A DNA stretch of 64,000 bases from Cyclina sinensis (Eukaryota > Mollusca > Bivalvia > Venerida > Veneridae). The notes below the pieces were generated by a model that was not told the DNA's origin, did no database searches, and saw nothing but the letters and a program-made list of their open reading frames with translations. Where the stretch lies: contig JAAONU010000002.1 of assembly GCA_012932295.1 (NCBI GenBank), positions 17,149,388 through 17,213,387 of the forward strand, read 5' to 3'. Below, in pieces: positions 1 to 12,122 of this stretch. The translations under genes were made by a program, and so were the position numbers. The stretch's first letter is position 1. Every line of letters begins with the position of its first letter.

Positions 1-196
1 AGGTCAAAGGTTAAAGTCACTGGGACCTGTAGAGTAAAACTACGTCTGCTAAAAAAATTGAGTACCATTACACCCAGAGTTTTCAAACTTATTGCAAAGC
101 TTTTCAAACTTGCACCTATAAAAACCAATAACGATATTTGTAACATGAGCAATGAGACCCAGGTGAGCGATTTAGGGCCATCATGGCCCTCTTGTT
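1..196 (+). mobile_element. Family A 3' module, cut by window start
   Basis: This is the right-hand end of a TTAG...CTCTTG element. It carries a degenerate unit (AAGGTTAAAGTCACTGGGAC), a CAGGTGAGC motif complementary to the family's 5' head, the hairpin GGGCCATCATGGCCC at 175-189, and the terminal CTCTTG. Nearly the same sequence recurs at about 15510-15708 and 58810-59010, so the three copies share a recent source. Confidence 0.75.
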
Positions 197-197
197 T

Positions 198-680
198 CAT
201 TTTTTACACTTGGAACTTTGTCCGGGACATAACTCTAAAACTACAAGAGATATCAACAAGAAACATTGTAGGTAGATAGATCTCATTGAGGAGAAGTCCA
301 GTGCATATTAACCATAACTCTGCCTTGTCTAATTTTGGAGTTACTGCCCTTTTTTCATTTTTTATACTTTGAACTTTGTTCAGGACATAACTCTGAAACT
401 ACAAGAGGTATCAACAAGAAACTTTTTAGGTAGATAGATCTTATTGAGTAGAAGTGCAGTGCATAAAATCCACAACTCTCTGCTTCATAACTTTTGAGTT
501 ACTGCCCTTTATAATTTTTCATACTTGTTTTTTGTCCACAATGTAACCCCAACAGTATGAAAACTGCTGACTTGAAACTTGACAGGTGGATAAATCTCAT
601 AGTGGTGAAGTGCAGTGCACAAGAACCATACCTCTTTGCTTAAAATGGTAACTGTCTTACATTCTTCATTGCATATTTAA
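198..680 (+). repeat. Family D array (TTGTCCGGAGCATAACT type)
   Basis: Three degraded units of about 158 bp. Each has a TTGTCCGGGACATAACTC-like start, a GTAGATAGATCTCATTGAG segment, AGTGCAGTGCA and TTTTGGAGTTACTGCCCTT. Better copies lie at 54031-55260 and 57540-57985. Short open frames here are accidental. Confidence 0.7.
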
Positions 681-2098
681 ACAGTTTTAACCTTTTTCAG
701 CAACTACCAATAACATAATATCTTTATGCTGAATTTGGCAAAGACTTTATGGACACACTATTCTGTGTCCAAAACCTATTCTGGGAGCATCACCCGGTTC
801 GACCAGCTTTGGTTTTTCACAAAGTTGTGGCCTGTTCCAATTACATGTAAAAAGAAACAACATGGTTTATGGATAATAATGATAAATGTCAGATTTCAAT
901 AATTTTGGTATCGATTGAACATCATGATATACCAGTCAAGTTCAACTTTGTCTACAAATGACATCAAGAAAAAGTTTGACAGTGTTACAGTCTATACACT
1001 GGAGGAAATGTTTCCATAATTTCTAATGTGAGCATTAATCTCGTTCAAACTTGTTCAGTCACTTTAATTTTACTTTTTGTATTTTGGATTACATGGCACC
1101 ATTCAAGTTGAGTTCAATGATGAATGAACTTTCGTACATTACCTTAGATATTTGTACAGTACTGTACACAAGCTTTCTACTGGTCCCTACTTTTTTTTCT
1201 TAACCGTACTTTTCCCTACTTTTATCAAAAATAGCCCTTTTATCCCTACTTCTTCATTTTGCAAGTAAAAAATAAAATAAAAAGTAAAATGAAGGCTAAC
1301 ATTCTTCTTTAGATATTTTGCAGAAATTCAATTCCTTATGAATCTATTGTGATGAGTACAGTTCAGATGTGTTTGGGGGATCACCTTGTGATGTCCATCC
1401 TTGAAAGCAGCAAGCATGGGCAGAACACGGGATTCTCTCAACATTAGATGGACTAGGATGTGTATCAATTTAATGGTAATTCCAGCTGAAAAATGGTTAT
1501 TATTTTCTTATTTAGCCCTACTTTTTAACAGTAAAAACCCCTTCTTTGCCCTACTTTTTGGTAAAATCTTGCCCTACTTTTGCCCTAGTTTTTTGTGGAG
1601 ACGCAGTAGAAAGCCTGTGTAAATATTCCAACATTAGTAACATTACCTTACATATTCATTTTCTCATTCAAATATTTAAGTATATAAAATTGAACACAGC
1701 TTGAATAAGTGGCTACATTCTTGCTGTGATGCTGAATTTCATGCATCCAATCTTATTTCTCTAAAATCTTCCTCCAATATATGTACATTTGGAATGTGCT
1801 GCTTTATCATTTCTCCAAATTAGTTGCCATTTCTGTGTGCTGCACTAAAATACCATTAGGGTTATCAGTTATTATTCTGTACATCATTCTTGCACAAACT
1901 TTAAGGCTGAAATCAGTTTTCTTCACCTTGAAATTAAACAATTTTAATACATCCTCTATGTGGCCTTTGTTTTTGTGTGGTTGTTACAAGGCAGTATTTT
2001 TGGGACATTAATCAACTCCAATGATAACTCTAGTTGAAAAGTAGTGGGCATTATAGGTGGGCATTTTATATTACCCTTATTTAGTATCAAGGTGTCAG
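681..2098. other. Intronic DNA without a recognised gene
   Basis: A+T-rich sequence. At 1180-1260 and 1500-1600 there are imperfect repeats of a CCCTACTTTTT motif. I see no splice-flanked exon, no conserved protein and no RNA gene. Confidence 0.5.
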
Positions 2099-2133
2099 GT
2101 GGGGGTATGAATCACCTTTAGTGATAGCTCTAG
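2099..2133 (+). mobile_element. Family B 3' terminus (Helitron-like)
   Basis: A GGGGGTATGA lead is followed by the hairpin ATCAC (2111-2115), loop CTTTA, GTGAT (2121-2125), then AGCT and CTAG ending at 2133. Helitron 3' ends have a short hairpin followed by CTRR, so CTAG fits. The same end recurs at 19188-19210, 34472-34494 and 55274-55296. Confidence 0.6.
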
Positions 2134-2139
2134 TTATTT

Positions 2140-3400
2140 AAGGTGTCAAATTTTGTGTCAGCTCTGTATCTTTTAAACTGATCAAAGGAGACTGAAACTA
2201 TACTTGGCAGAAATGTTAACTATACTGAGACGATGTGCAGAGTGGGATTCCAGCATTCTCTGATCAAGGTCAAGGTCACACTTAGTCATTATGATTAAAT
2301 GTGTCAAATTTTATGACCACTCTGTATCTCTTGAACCAATTTAATCAAAATGAAACTACTTGACAGAAATGTTAACCACAATGATATGATATCTGAATTC
2401 CTTGGCGCACTTGGTCAGTATGATTTAATTTGTCAGGTTTCTTGTTAGCTATATATCTCTTGAACTGATTAAAGGAAATTAAAACTACTTGGCAGAAATG
2501 TTAACCATTCTGAAACAATGTGCACAGTGCAGGTTCCATCTAGCTTGGATCAAGGTCAAGGTCCCTCTAAGTCTCTATTATTTTAGGTGTCAAATTTTGT
2601 GTCAGCTAACTGATCAAAGGAGATTGAAACTCCTTGGCAGAAATGTTAACCATTCTGAGATATGTGGAGCACAAGTTTGGACATCCTTGTATCAAAGTCA
2701 AGGTCACACTTAGTCATTATGATTTAATTTGTCAAATTTCATGTCAGCTTTTTATCATTCGAACCAATTTAATCAAATTGAAAGTATTTGGCAGAAATAT
2801 TAACCATAATCAGACAATGTGCAGAGCGCAGGTTACAGTTTGCTGGGATAAGGCCAAAGTCACACTTAGCCATTATTATTAAATGTGTCAAATTTGGTGA
2901 CTGCTCTGTATCACTTGAATGGATTGAAGGAGATTGAAACTACTTGGCAGAAGTGTTAACCATACTAAGACAATGTGCAGACCACTGGTTCCAGCTTGTT
3001 TGGATCTAGGTCATAATTTTGTTATTCATATTTTATATTTGATATTTATTGTCTGAGCTTGAACCAGCTGAAAGGAATTGAAACTACTTTACAGAAATGG
3101 TAACCATTTTGAGATGATGTGCAAAGTGCAGGTTCCAACTTACTGGGATCAAGGTCAAGGTCACAGTCATTATAATTTAATATTTGTGATATTTCATGAT
3201 TGCTCTGCATCTCTTTAAGTGATTGAGATATATTGAAAATAATTGGCAGACATGTTCACCATACTGAGATGATTTCTGTTTGGCAGAAATGTTTGAAAAC
3301 TGCTTAAAGATATCAGTATGTAGACATCATACCATAATGAGCAGACAATGGTCATGGTCAAGGATACTAACAAACCATTTGGCATACTTATCTTGAACTG
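2140..3400 (+). repeat. Family C tandem array, ~145-bp units
   Basis: About eight diverged units. Each carries ACTTGGCAGAAATGTTAACC, then CAATGTGCAGAGTGCAGGTTCC, GGGATCAAGGTCAAGGTCAC and TTAGTCATTATGATTTAA. The GGTCAAGGTCAC core is shared with most other arrays in the window. No terminal module is recognised on the right. Confidence 0.75.
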
Positions 3401-5165
3401 CTCAACTAATAATTTCTTCTAGATTGGCTGTAAGTAAAGTAAAACATGACTAAAGAACTTAATCAGTAAAACAATAAACATTTTGAACTTATTTGCAGAA
3501 ATTGTTATAATATTATCCTTAAAAAAAGATCTTATATGTTTCCTGTTGATTAAGTGTATATCAACTGTGATCAAAGTCTTCTTCTGTCACTAGCTATCTT
3601 CAGGCATTTATTGTCCTGCTTCAGTGGAACTCTTGTTATTCATTTGAGACTTATTTTATTATTTTACAAGAATTGGATGTTGTTCTGAACATTTCTTTAT
3701 TCATGAAGGAGTAGTGATTTAAAATATCTGATTTGATGTTAGTGACATTGAATTTACCTTAATTGCAATCAAAAGCTACCTTATAGCTCATTTCACTTGA
3801 AAGTTAAACTCAGAAAATTACAACCAATATGTTGTTTAAGAGGGTTTTTTGTTGCCTCTTTTGAAGAAGAGGGGGGTTTATTTTTTGTTGACGCTGGCTG
3901 GTCAATCTGTAGACCAATTTGTTTCAATAACTTCAGAGTACATGGGCACAGAGGCATGAGATTTGGTAGGTATGATGAGTAGATGAAGCTAATCATGTTA
4001 ACACCAACAGGGTCACAGATTAACCTGACTGCGGCCTCCACCTGGAAATGGTTTCCCATAAACAAAGCAGGAACAACTGCACCAGGACTGTCAAACTTTA
4101 TAGAGTAGTTGTGCTTGATGAGTAGATGAAACCTATTGTTTTTTGGCCTACTGGGCAAAAAAGTCGAGCTTACAAGGAGTCTCACATTGGAAACGGTTTC
4201 CAGTCAATAACTGCAGAACAACTTCACTCTGAACCTTCAGATTTTAGAGGATGGTTGGTCATTGTGTGTAGATGATCCTATTGTTTTTAGGTCCACAGGG
4301 TCAAAGGTAAAGCTTGTAAGAACCCTAACTTTGATCAATAACTCAAGAACAACTGAACCAGGATCTTTATACTTTAAAGAATTGTTCGGCATGATGAGTA
4401 GATAGACATTTTCATATTCCCAAATCCTGTAGCAATTTGGTTTCCAGAGGATCAACTAAACAATCAATATTTCTGCTCTATAACTTGATAACCATGTATC
4501 ACAGCATGAACATCATAACTTCTGAAAGACTGACATTTGTACAAATTATAAAACCTAAAAGTCAGATATGATAAAGATCTATAAAACTCTTAAAATTATA
4601 AAATGTTAAAAATCCAAATATTATAAATCAAAAAAAAAAAAAAATCAGATTTCAAAGCAAATCATTTAATTTCAAAGCCTAAGGTTTCTTTCAATATATC
4701 ACAAATGCATCATACTTAGAAAAAACACCCTTGGGGCATAGAATGCTTCACTCAGCGGTGCTCTTGTTGTCTTTTGCACTGTGTCACACAGCTGATGTCT
4801 GATGGTAAATGGCTAATATGTGAGACCAGATTTTTTTTTTATTTTTCAGACATTGTGATGGCTATATTGATTGCTACTGAAGATGTGTTATGACAGAAAA
4901 AAGTAATGTTTTATTGCGAATCAGGAAGGAAAAGAAGGAAAAATAAACAGGTACCTGTAGTGTAAATGGTAATGAAAAAACAGTTATGTCATAAATTGAG
5001 AAAATTGTATCGTAAAAATTAAAACAAAAGTTGGTGTATAGTTTCCAAATTAGCCCTGAATGTATAAAAATAAAATATTTTATATACAAAACAAATGGAA
5101 TGTCAAAGCTGCCTTCTCATGACTTTTATCACTTTGTTCTGTACATTTGTCTCAATCTTCTGCTG
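3401..5165. other. Intronic DNA with decayed repeats
   Basis: From about 3790 to 4450 there are decayed units of a further repeat, family H (GTAGATGAAACCTATTGTTTTT followed by CAGGGTCAAAGGT), also at 51130-51690 and 52556-53060. Positions 4647-4757 match 33851-33957, a dispersed repeat of about 105 bp. An A-rich run sits near 4629. No gene is evident. Confidence 0.5.
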
Positions 5166-6125
5166 TTAAATCCTTTCATTCCTTGCATTTGTCATTATGC
5201 TCTGTATAAAATTTGTTTCAGGCGGTGCATTTGTCATTATGCTCTGTAGTAAATTTGTTTCATGCTGTGCATTTGTCATTATGCTCTGTAGAAAATTTGT
5301 TTCAGGCTGTGCATTTGTCATTATGCTCTGCAGTAAATTTGTTTCATGCTGTGCATTTGTCATTATGCTCTGTAGTAAATTTGTTTCATGCTGTGCATTT
5401 ATCATTATGCTCTGTAGCATAATCTGTGCATTTGTCATTATGCAGAGTTGTTTCTTGCTGTGCCTTTGTCATTATGCTCTGTGGGAAATTTGTTTCATGC
5501 TGTGCATTTGTCATTATGATCTGTAGTAAATTTGTTTCTTGCTGTGCATTTGTCATTATGCTCTGTAGAAAAGTTGTTTCATGCTGTGCATTTGTTATTA
5601 TGCTCTGCGGCAAATTTGTTTCATGCTGTGTATTTGTCATTATGCTCTGTAAGAATTTGTTTCATGTTGTGCATTTGTCATTATGGTCTGTAGTAAATTT
5701 GTTTCATGCTGTGTATTTGTCATTATGCTCTGAAGTAAATTTGTTTCATGCTGTCCATTTGGCATTATACTCTGTAGTAAATTTGTTTCATGCTGTGTAT
5801 TTGTCATTATGCTCTGTAGCACATTTGTTTTTTCAGGCTGTCCATTTGTCATTATGCTCTGTAGCACATTTGTTTTTTCAGGCTGTGCATTTGTCATTAT
5901 GCTCTGTAGAAAATTTGTTTCATGCTGTCCATTTGTCATTATGCTCTGAAGTAAATTTGTTTCATGCTGTCCATTTGTCATTATGCTCTGTAGCACATTT
6001 GTTTTTTCAGGCTGTGCATTTGTCATTATGCTCTGTAGTACAGTTGTTTCTTGCTGTACATTTGTCATTATGCTCTTTAGCAAATTTGTTTCATGCTGTG
6101 CATTTGTCATTGTGCACTGTAGCAA
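5166..6125. repeat. 42-bp minisatellite, ~22 units
   Basis: The unit reads GCATTTGTCATTATGCTCTG followed by TAGTAAATTTGTTTCATGCT and GT, 42 bp in total. Some units are 45 bp, with a TTTGTTTTTTCAGG variant (about 5820-5890 and 5995-6012), and one near 5418-5450 is shorter. Because 42 is a multiple of three, long open frames appear on both strands. The minus frame reads MTNAQHETNLLQSI per unit and the plus frame CAFVIMLCSKFVSC. The odd-length units break each frame, and no splice sites or promoter mark it as an exon, so I treat it as non-coding. Confidence 0.9.
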
Positions 6126-6245
6126 AGTCATTAGTTGGCGCTTAGAAGAACACAGACTATGTTTAATATTCAATATCATAATGTCAAAGGTATCAGGAAA
6201 GTGGTGGACTAGTTGTTATTGATGATTATTTTCAGCTAAAATTTT

Positions 6246-7344
6246 AAGCTCACCTGAGCACTATGTGATTATTGTGATCACAATTGCCATTGCCGTTAGT
6301 TAGTGCATGAGTGTGTTAGTGAGTCAACATTTTGATTCAAATGACGTCCTCTTTGAAACCACTTGGCCAAAGATAAAAAAACTTGGCAGGGATGTTCTTT
6401 GCACGAAGCTCTATCAAAAATTCAGTTCCGTGCAGAACTCTGGTTGCTATGGCAACCAAAAGAAAAATATTAAAAAATCTTCTTGTCTGAAAGCACAAAA
6501 GCTAGAGCTTAGATATTTTGCATGCTGTATCATCTAGAATTCCTTTAACAAAAGTTGTTCAAATTATATCCCTGGGGTCAAAATTGGCCAAACCCTAAGA
6601 GTCACATCTTTTACATAGAAATATATAGGAAAAACTTTAGGAATCTTCTTCTCTGAAACCACAATGCCCTAAGTTCTTAAATTTTGCAAAAAGTATTGTC
6701 TAGTGGACTTCTAATGAGATTGTTCAAATTATGTCCCAGGGGTGACTTCTTTATATAGAAGCATATATAGGGAAAACTTCAAAACTCTTCTTGTCTTAAA
6801 CTCCTATGCTTTGGGATTTGATATTTTGCATACACATTCACCTAGAGCTCCTGTACAAATATTGTTCAAATAATGCCCCTGGGGTCATAAATGGCTCTGC
6901 TTAGGGGGTCATTTGATTTAATAAAGGCTTATAAAGGGAAAGCTTAATCTTCTTCTATGAAACCAGAAGGTCTAGTGCTTAGATATTTTGCATGGAGCAT
7001 CATCTAGAAGTCCTCTACCAAGATTGTTCAAAGGATACTCCTCTTGTCAAAACTGACCCCAACCCAGGGGTCACTTGATTCTTGTAAAGACTTGCATAGA
7101 AAAAAAATCTTCTGGTCAGTATCCACAAGAGTTAGCAGAGTAGACCTCTATCAAATTTGTTTAAATCTTGACCGTGGGGTTAAAAATAGACTTTTAAAAT
7201 TTTCATCATAGAGCCTTAATTTATTGACAGATATCTTAGATATTTGGTTTATAGGCACCTTGCATGAATCTCTGCCTTTCACTTGGATCAACGTCAAGGT
7301 CACCAAGGCTGAAAATAGGTTTTCCCCTTAGTGTCTTCATTTTT
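6246..7344 (+). mobile_element. Family A element, decayed head, ~165-bp units
   Basis: It opens with AGCTCACCTGAGCACTATGT at about 6247, where the second half of the head hairpin is lost. It continues as diverged units carrying AATCTTCTTGTCTGAAACC, CTTAGATATTTTGCATG, GGACCTCTACCAAG, TTGTTCAAATTATG and GGGGTCAAAATTGGCC. It is followed directly by another head at 7345. No own 3' hairpin is visible. Confidence 0.7.
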
Positions 7345-8397
7345 TTAGCTCACCTGAGCACAACGTGCTCATGGTGAGCTGTTGTGATCCCCCTGTGTCC
7401 GGCGTCGATCGTCGTGCGTCGTATGTCGGTGCGTCGTCCGTCGTCAACAATTACATAAAAATAACGTCTCCTCTGAAACTACTGACTGCACATTTACCAA
7501 ACTACACAGGAATGATCCTTGGGTGGTCCCCTTTCAAAGTTATTCAAATGGTTCCGGTCTGTTGCATAAGTAGGTCACAGAGCCAAAAAAGAAGTTTCAA
7601 AAATGCAAATTAAAAAAATCTACTTGTCAGAAAGTACAAGGCTCAGAGCTTTGATATTTGGTAAAGACATCATCTATAGGTCCTCTACCAGAGTTGTTCA
7701 AATTATGCCCCTAGTGCCAAAATTGGCTCCGCCCCAGGGGGTCATAGGTTTTCCTTATATGTAAATAGTAAAAACTTAAAAAATCTTCTCCTCTGAAATG
7801 ACAAAGGCTACAGATTTGATATTTGGTATATGATATCATCTACAGGTCCTCTACCAAAGTTGTTCAAATTATGCCTCTAGCCCTAAAATTGACCCCGCCC
7901 CAGGGGTCATAGGTTTTCCTTATATGTATATAGTATAATCTTAAAAATCTTCTCCTTTGAAATGACAAAGCCTAAAGCTTAGATATTTGGCAGGAAATAT
8001 TGTCCTGTTCCAACCTGTTCCAAGTTTGTCCAAATTATATCCCTGGGGTTAAAATTGGGCCTGCCCGGGGGTCGTAGATATTCTATTTGTGCATATAGTA
8101 AAAACATAAGAAAATTATTCTCTGAAGCTTCAAAGGCTAGATCTTAGATATTTGGCATGAAACATTGTGGACCTCTACAAACATTGTTCAAATTATTGCC
8201 ATAGGATCAAAATTGGCCATGCCCTTGGGGTCATGGGTTTTCTTTATATACATAAAAAAAGTGATCTCTGAAACCGAGAAAGCTAGAGCTTAGATATTTA
8301 ACATGGGACATTGTCTGGTGGAACTATATCAAGATTGTTTAAATTAAAGCTTGGGGTCACATTTGGCCCTGCCCTAGGGGACTTAGTGACCTACTTT
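7345..8397 (+). mobile_element. Family A element with intact head hairpin
   Basis: The head at 7347-7380 folds as outer arm AGCTCACC with GGTGAGCT and inner arm TGAGCAC with GTGCTCA, loop AAC. It is followed by a CG-rich run (GGCGTCGATCGTCGTGCGTC) typical of these heads, the GTCAACAATT segment and about five units of roughly 165 bp. A third head interrupts it at 8398. Confidence 0.75.
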
Positions 8398-11300
8398 TTA
8401 GCTCACCTAAGCCTGCTTAGGGTGAGCTTTTGGGATCGTTGAATGTCCGGCGTCTGTCGGCGTCCGTCGTGCGGCGTGCGGCGTGCGTCGTGCATCGTCA
8501 ACAATTTGACTTAAACAACATCTCCTCCTAAACCGCTGAGCAAACATTGATGAAACATGCCTTGGATATTCCTTGCATTAAGCTCTACCAAAGTTGTTCA
8601 AAGAATTCAATTCCATCAAGAACTCTATGGCAACTTAAAGGAAAAACTTTGAAAATCTTCTTGTCTGAAACCACAAGGCCCTGAGCCTTAAGATTTGGTA
8701 TGTAGCATTGTCTAGTGGACCTCTATCAAATTTGTTCAAATTATGCTACTGGGGTCAAATTTAGCCCCACACGGGGGGCCAATTAATTTTACATACATTG
8801 TAGGCTTATATAGGAAAACTTTAAAAATCTTCTTGTCTGAAACCACAAGGCCTAGAGTTAAGATATTTGGTGTGCAGCATTCTCCAGTGGACCTCTACCA
8901 AGTTTGTTCAAATCATGGTTCCTCGGTCCCCCACCCTGGGGGTCACTTGATTTAGATAGAGTTAAATAGGGTAAACTTTAAAAATCTTCTTGGCTGAAAC
9001 CACAAGGCCTGGAGCTTAGATATTTGGTATGAGGCATCATCTAGTGGACCTCTACAAAGATTGTTCAAATTATGACCCTGGGGTCAGAACTGGCCCCGCC
9101 CTGGGGGTCACTTGATTTACATAGAGTTATATAGGGAAAACTTTAAAAATCTTCTTGTCAGAAACCGCAAGGCATGGAGCTTAGATATTTTGTGTGTAGC
9201 ATTGTCTAGTAGACCTCTACCAAGATTGTTCAAATCATGGTCCCTGCGTCAAAATTGGCTCCGCCCAAGGGGTCACATGTTTTACATAGAGTTATATAGT
9301 AAATTCTTTAAAAATCTTCTTGTCAGAAACTGCAAGGCCTGGAGCTTAGATATTTGGTATGAGGCATCATCTAGTGGACCACTACAAAGATTGTTCAAAT
9401 TGTGACCCAGGGGTCAGAACTGACTCCGCCCAAGGCTTATTTGATTTACATAGAGTTATATACATGTAGGGAAAACTTTAAAAATCTTCTTGTCAGAAAC
9501 TGCAAGGCCTGGAGCTTAGATATTTGGTGTTGAGCATTGTCTAGTAGACCTCTACCAAGATTGTTCAAATCATGGCCCCTGGGTCAAAACTGGCCTCGCC
9601 CTGGGGGTCACTTGATTTACATAGAGTTATATAGCAAAAAACGTTTAAAATCTTCTTGTCACAAACTGCAAAGCCTGGAGCTTAGATATTTGGTTGTATG
9701 CACCGTGACTACAGTGGGGTCATCCCCCCTCCCGTAGGGGTCACTCCGCCCCCCCCTTCCTCCAGCCCAAAAGTTTTATCTCATTTTTTAAGTTTTTCGC
9801 TATGGCAATAACATTTGGACCATTTGTACTTTTTTTCAAGATGATTTCAAAAACATTATTCCTTGACCTATATTTTTGACCTACTGACCTACTTTTTTGT
9901 TTTTTTAGAAACAGCAATGTAATTTGGACAGTGTGCACGGTTTTTCGTTTTGATTTCAAAAATGTCATCGCATGACCTATAATTTTGACCTACTGACCTA
10001 CTTTTATTGTTTGGAGCTATGGCAATGAAATTTGGACCATGTGTACAGTTTTTTGTTCCAATTTCAAAAGTGTCATCGCATGACCTATATTTTTGACCTA
10101 CTGACCTACTTTTTGTTTTTGGAGCTATGGCAATGAAATTTGGACCATGTGCACAGTTTTTTTGTTTCGATTTCAAAAATGTAATCGCATGACCTATATT
10201 TTTGACCTACTGACCTACTTTGTGTTTTTGGAGCTGTGGGAATGAAATTTGGACCATGTGTACAGTTTTTTATTCCAATTTCAAAAATGTCATCGCATGA
10301 CCTATATTTTTGACCTACTGACCTACTTTTTGTTTTTGGAGCTATGGCAATGAAATTTGGACCATGTGTACAGTTTTTTGTTCCGATTTCAAAAATGTTA
10401 TCGCATGACCTATATTTTTGATCTACTGACCTACTTTTTGTGTTTGGAGCTATGGCAATGAAATTTGGACCATGTGCACAGTTTTTCGTTTCGATTTCAA
10501 AAATGTAATCGCATTACCTATATTTTTGACCTACTGACCTTCTTTTTGTTTTTGGAGCTATGGCAATGAAATGTGGACCATGTGTACAGTTTTTTGTTCC
10601 GATTTCAAAAATGTCACCGCATGACCTATATTTTTGACCTACTGAGCTACTTTTTAGTTTTTTTAGCTACAGCAATGAAATTTGGACCATGTGCACAGTT
10701 TTTTTGTTTCGATTTCAAAAATGTAATCGCATGACCTATATTTTTGACCTACTGACCTACTTTGTGTTTTTGGAGCTGTGGGAATGAAATTTGGACCATG
10801 TGTACAGTTTTTTGTTCCGATTTCAAAAATGTCATCGCATGACCTATATTTTTTACCTACTGACCTACTTTTTGTTTTTGGAGCTATGGCAATGAAATTT
10901 GAACCATGTGTACAGTTTTTTATTCCGGTTTCCAAAAATGTCATCGTCTGACCTATATTTTTGACCTACTGACCTACCTTTTTGTTTTTTTAGCTACAGC
11001 AATGAAATTTGGACCATGTTTACAGTTTCTTGTTCCGATTTCAAAAATGTCATCGCATGACCTATATTTTTGACCTACTGACCTTTTTTTTGTTTTTGGA
11101 GCTATGGCAATGAAATTTGGACCATGTGTACAGTTTTTTGTTCCGATTTCAAAATTGTCATCGCATGACCTATATTTTTGACCTACTGACCTCCTTTTTT
11201 GTTTTTTAGCTACAGCAGTGAAATTTGGATCATGTGCACAGTTTTTCGTTTCGATTTCAAAATGTAATCGCATGACCTATATTTTTGTCCTACTGACCTA

Positions 11301-11898
11301 CTAGTTTGTTTTTGGAGCAATGGCAATGAAATTTGGACCACGTGTACAGTTTTTTGTTCCGATTTCAAAAACATCATCGCATGATTTATATTTTTGACCT
11401 ACTGACCCTCTTTTTTGTTTTTGGAGCTATGGCAATGAAATTTGGACCATATGCATAGTTTAATTTCCGATTTCAAAAATGTAATCGCATGACCTATATA
11501 TTTGAGCTACTAACTTCTATTTTGTTTTTGGAGCTATGGCAATGAAATTTGGACCATGTGTACAGTTTTTTGTTTCGATTTCAAAAACATCATAGAATGA
11601 CCTATATTTTTGACCTACTTTTTGTTTTAAAGCTACAGCAAATTTTTCCCTGCATGGATCCTATATTCCGTGGGTAGGGTTTGAGGTCACTGGGTTAAGG
11701 TTAAGGTCACCATAGCTTATGATAGATTTTTCTACTTTTTGTCATAGAGCCTGTATTTATTGACTGGTAGTTTACATGTTTACGTATTTATATTTACATT
11801 ACTTACATATTTTCAATTAAAACATGAAATACTGCTTAACAGCAAACCTACAGACAAAATACTCAGGTGAGCGATCTAGGGCCATCATGGCCCTCTTG
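8398..11898 (+). mobile_element. Complete family A element carrying a satellite
   Basis: The head hairpin at 8400-8428 keeps the outer arms but has a changed inner stem, TAAG with CTTA. About seven units of 157-170 bp run to about 9720, followed by the 108-bp satellite (9785-11640). The family 3' module follows (GGGTAGGGTTTGAGGTCACT, then CAGGTGAGCGAT), with the terminal hairpin at 11879-11893 and CTCTTG ending at 11898. The satellite is therefore internal cargo of the element. Confidence 0.75.
9785..11640. repeat. 108-bp satellite array, ~17 units
   Basis: The unit contains GACCTATATTTTTGACCTAC, TGACCTACTTTTTG, GGAGCTATGGCAATGAAATT and TGGACCATGTG. Successive copies of the TTTGGACCAT motif lie at 10031, 10139, 10248, 10356, 10464 and 10572. 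Two subtypes are interleaved. One has GTGTACAG, TTCCGATTTC and GTCATCGCAT. The other has GTGCACAG, TTTCGATTTC and GTAATCGCAT. The length is 36 codons, so the minus strand stays open over several units; this looks accidental. Confidence 0.92.
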
Positions 11899-12122
11899 TT
11901 TGTAATTTGATATACAGTTATGAAATTTGGATCATGTGCACAGTTTCAGATGAAGACTTGAACTTTGATGTTAAATGACCTAAATTTTGACCTAGTGACC
12001 TATTTTCTTGTTTTTTGATGTACAGCTATGAAATTTGGACCATTTGCACAGTTTCAGATGTAGCATTGAACTTTGATGTTAGATGACCTACATTCTCACC
12101 TAGTGACCTTTGTTCTTGATTT
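11899..12122. repeat. Diverged copies of the 108-bp satellite
   Basis: Two degraded units retain CAGCTATGAAATTTGGACCA, TTGCACAGTTTCAGATG and GACCTAGTGACCT. They lie outside the element that holds the main array, which shows the satellite is older than, or mobile independently of, that copy. Another fragment lies at 15712-15860. Confidence 0.65.

Noticed and set aside
58..279. Small open frames around family A tails, such as this one and those at 15572-15781 and 47141-47323
   Set aside because: They recur with every copy of the mobile 3' module and start in repeat sequence, so they are by-products of the repeat.
5426..6179. Long open frames over the 42-bp minisatellite on both strands
   Set aside because: They follow from a stop-free unit of 42 bp. 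There are no splice sites, promoter or non-repeat domain, and the frame is broken by odd-length units.
9889..11273. Minus-strand frames with 36-residue repeats
   Set aside because: They are the translation of the 108-bp satellite (108 is a multiple of three); frames are interrupted and no gene context exists.
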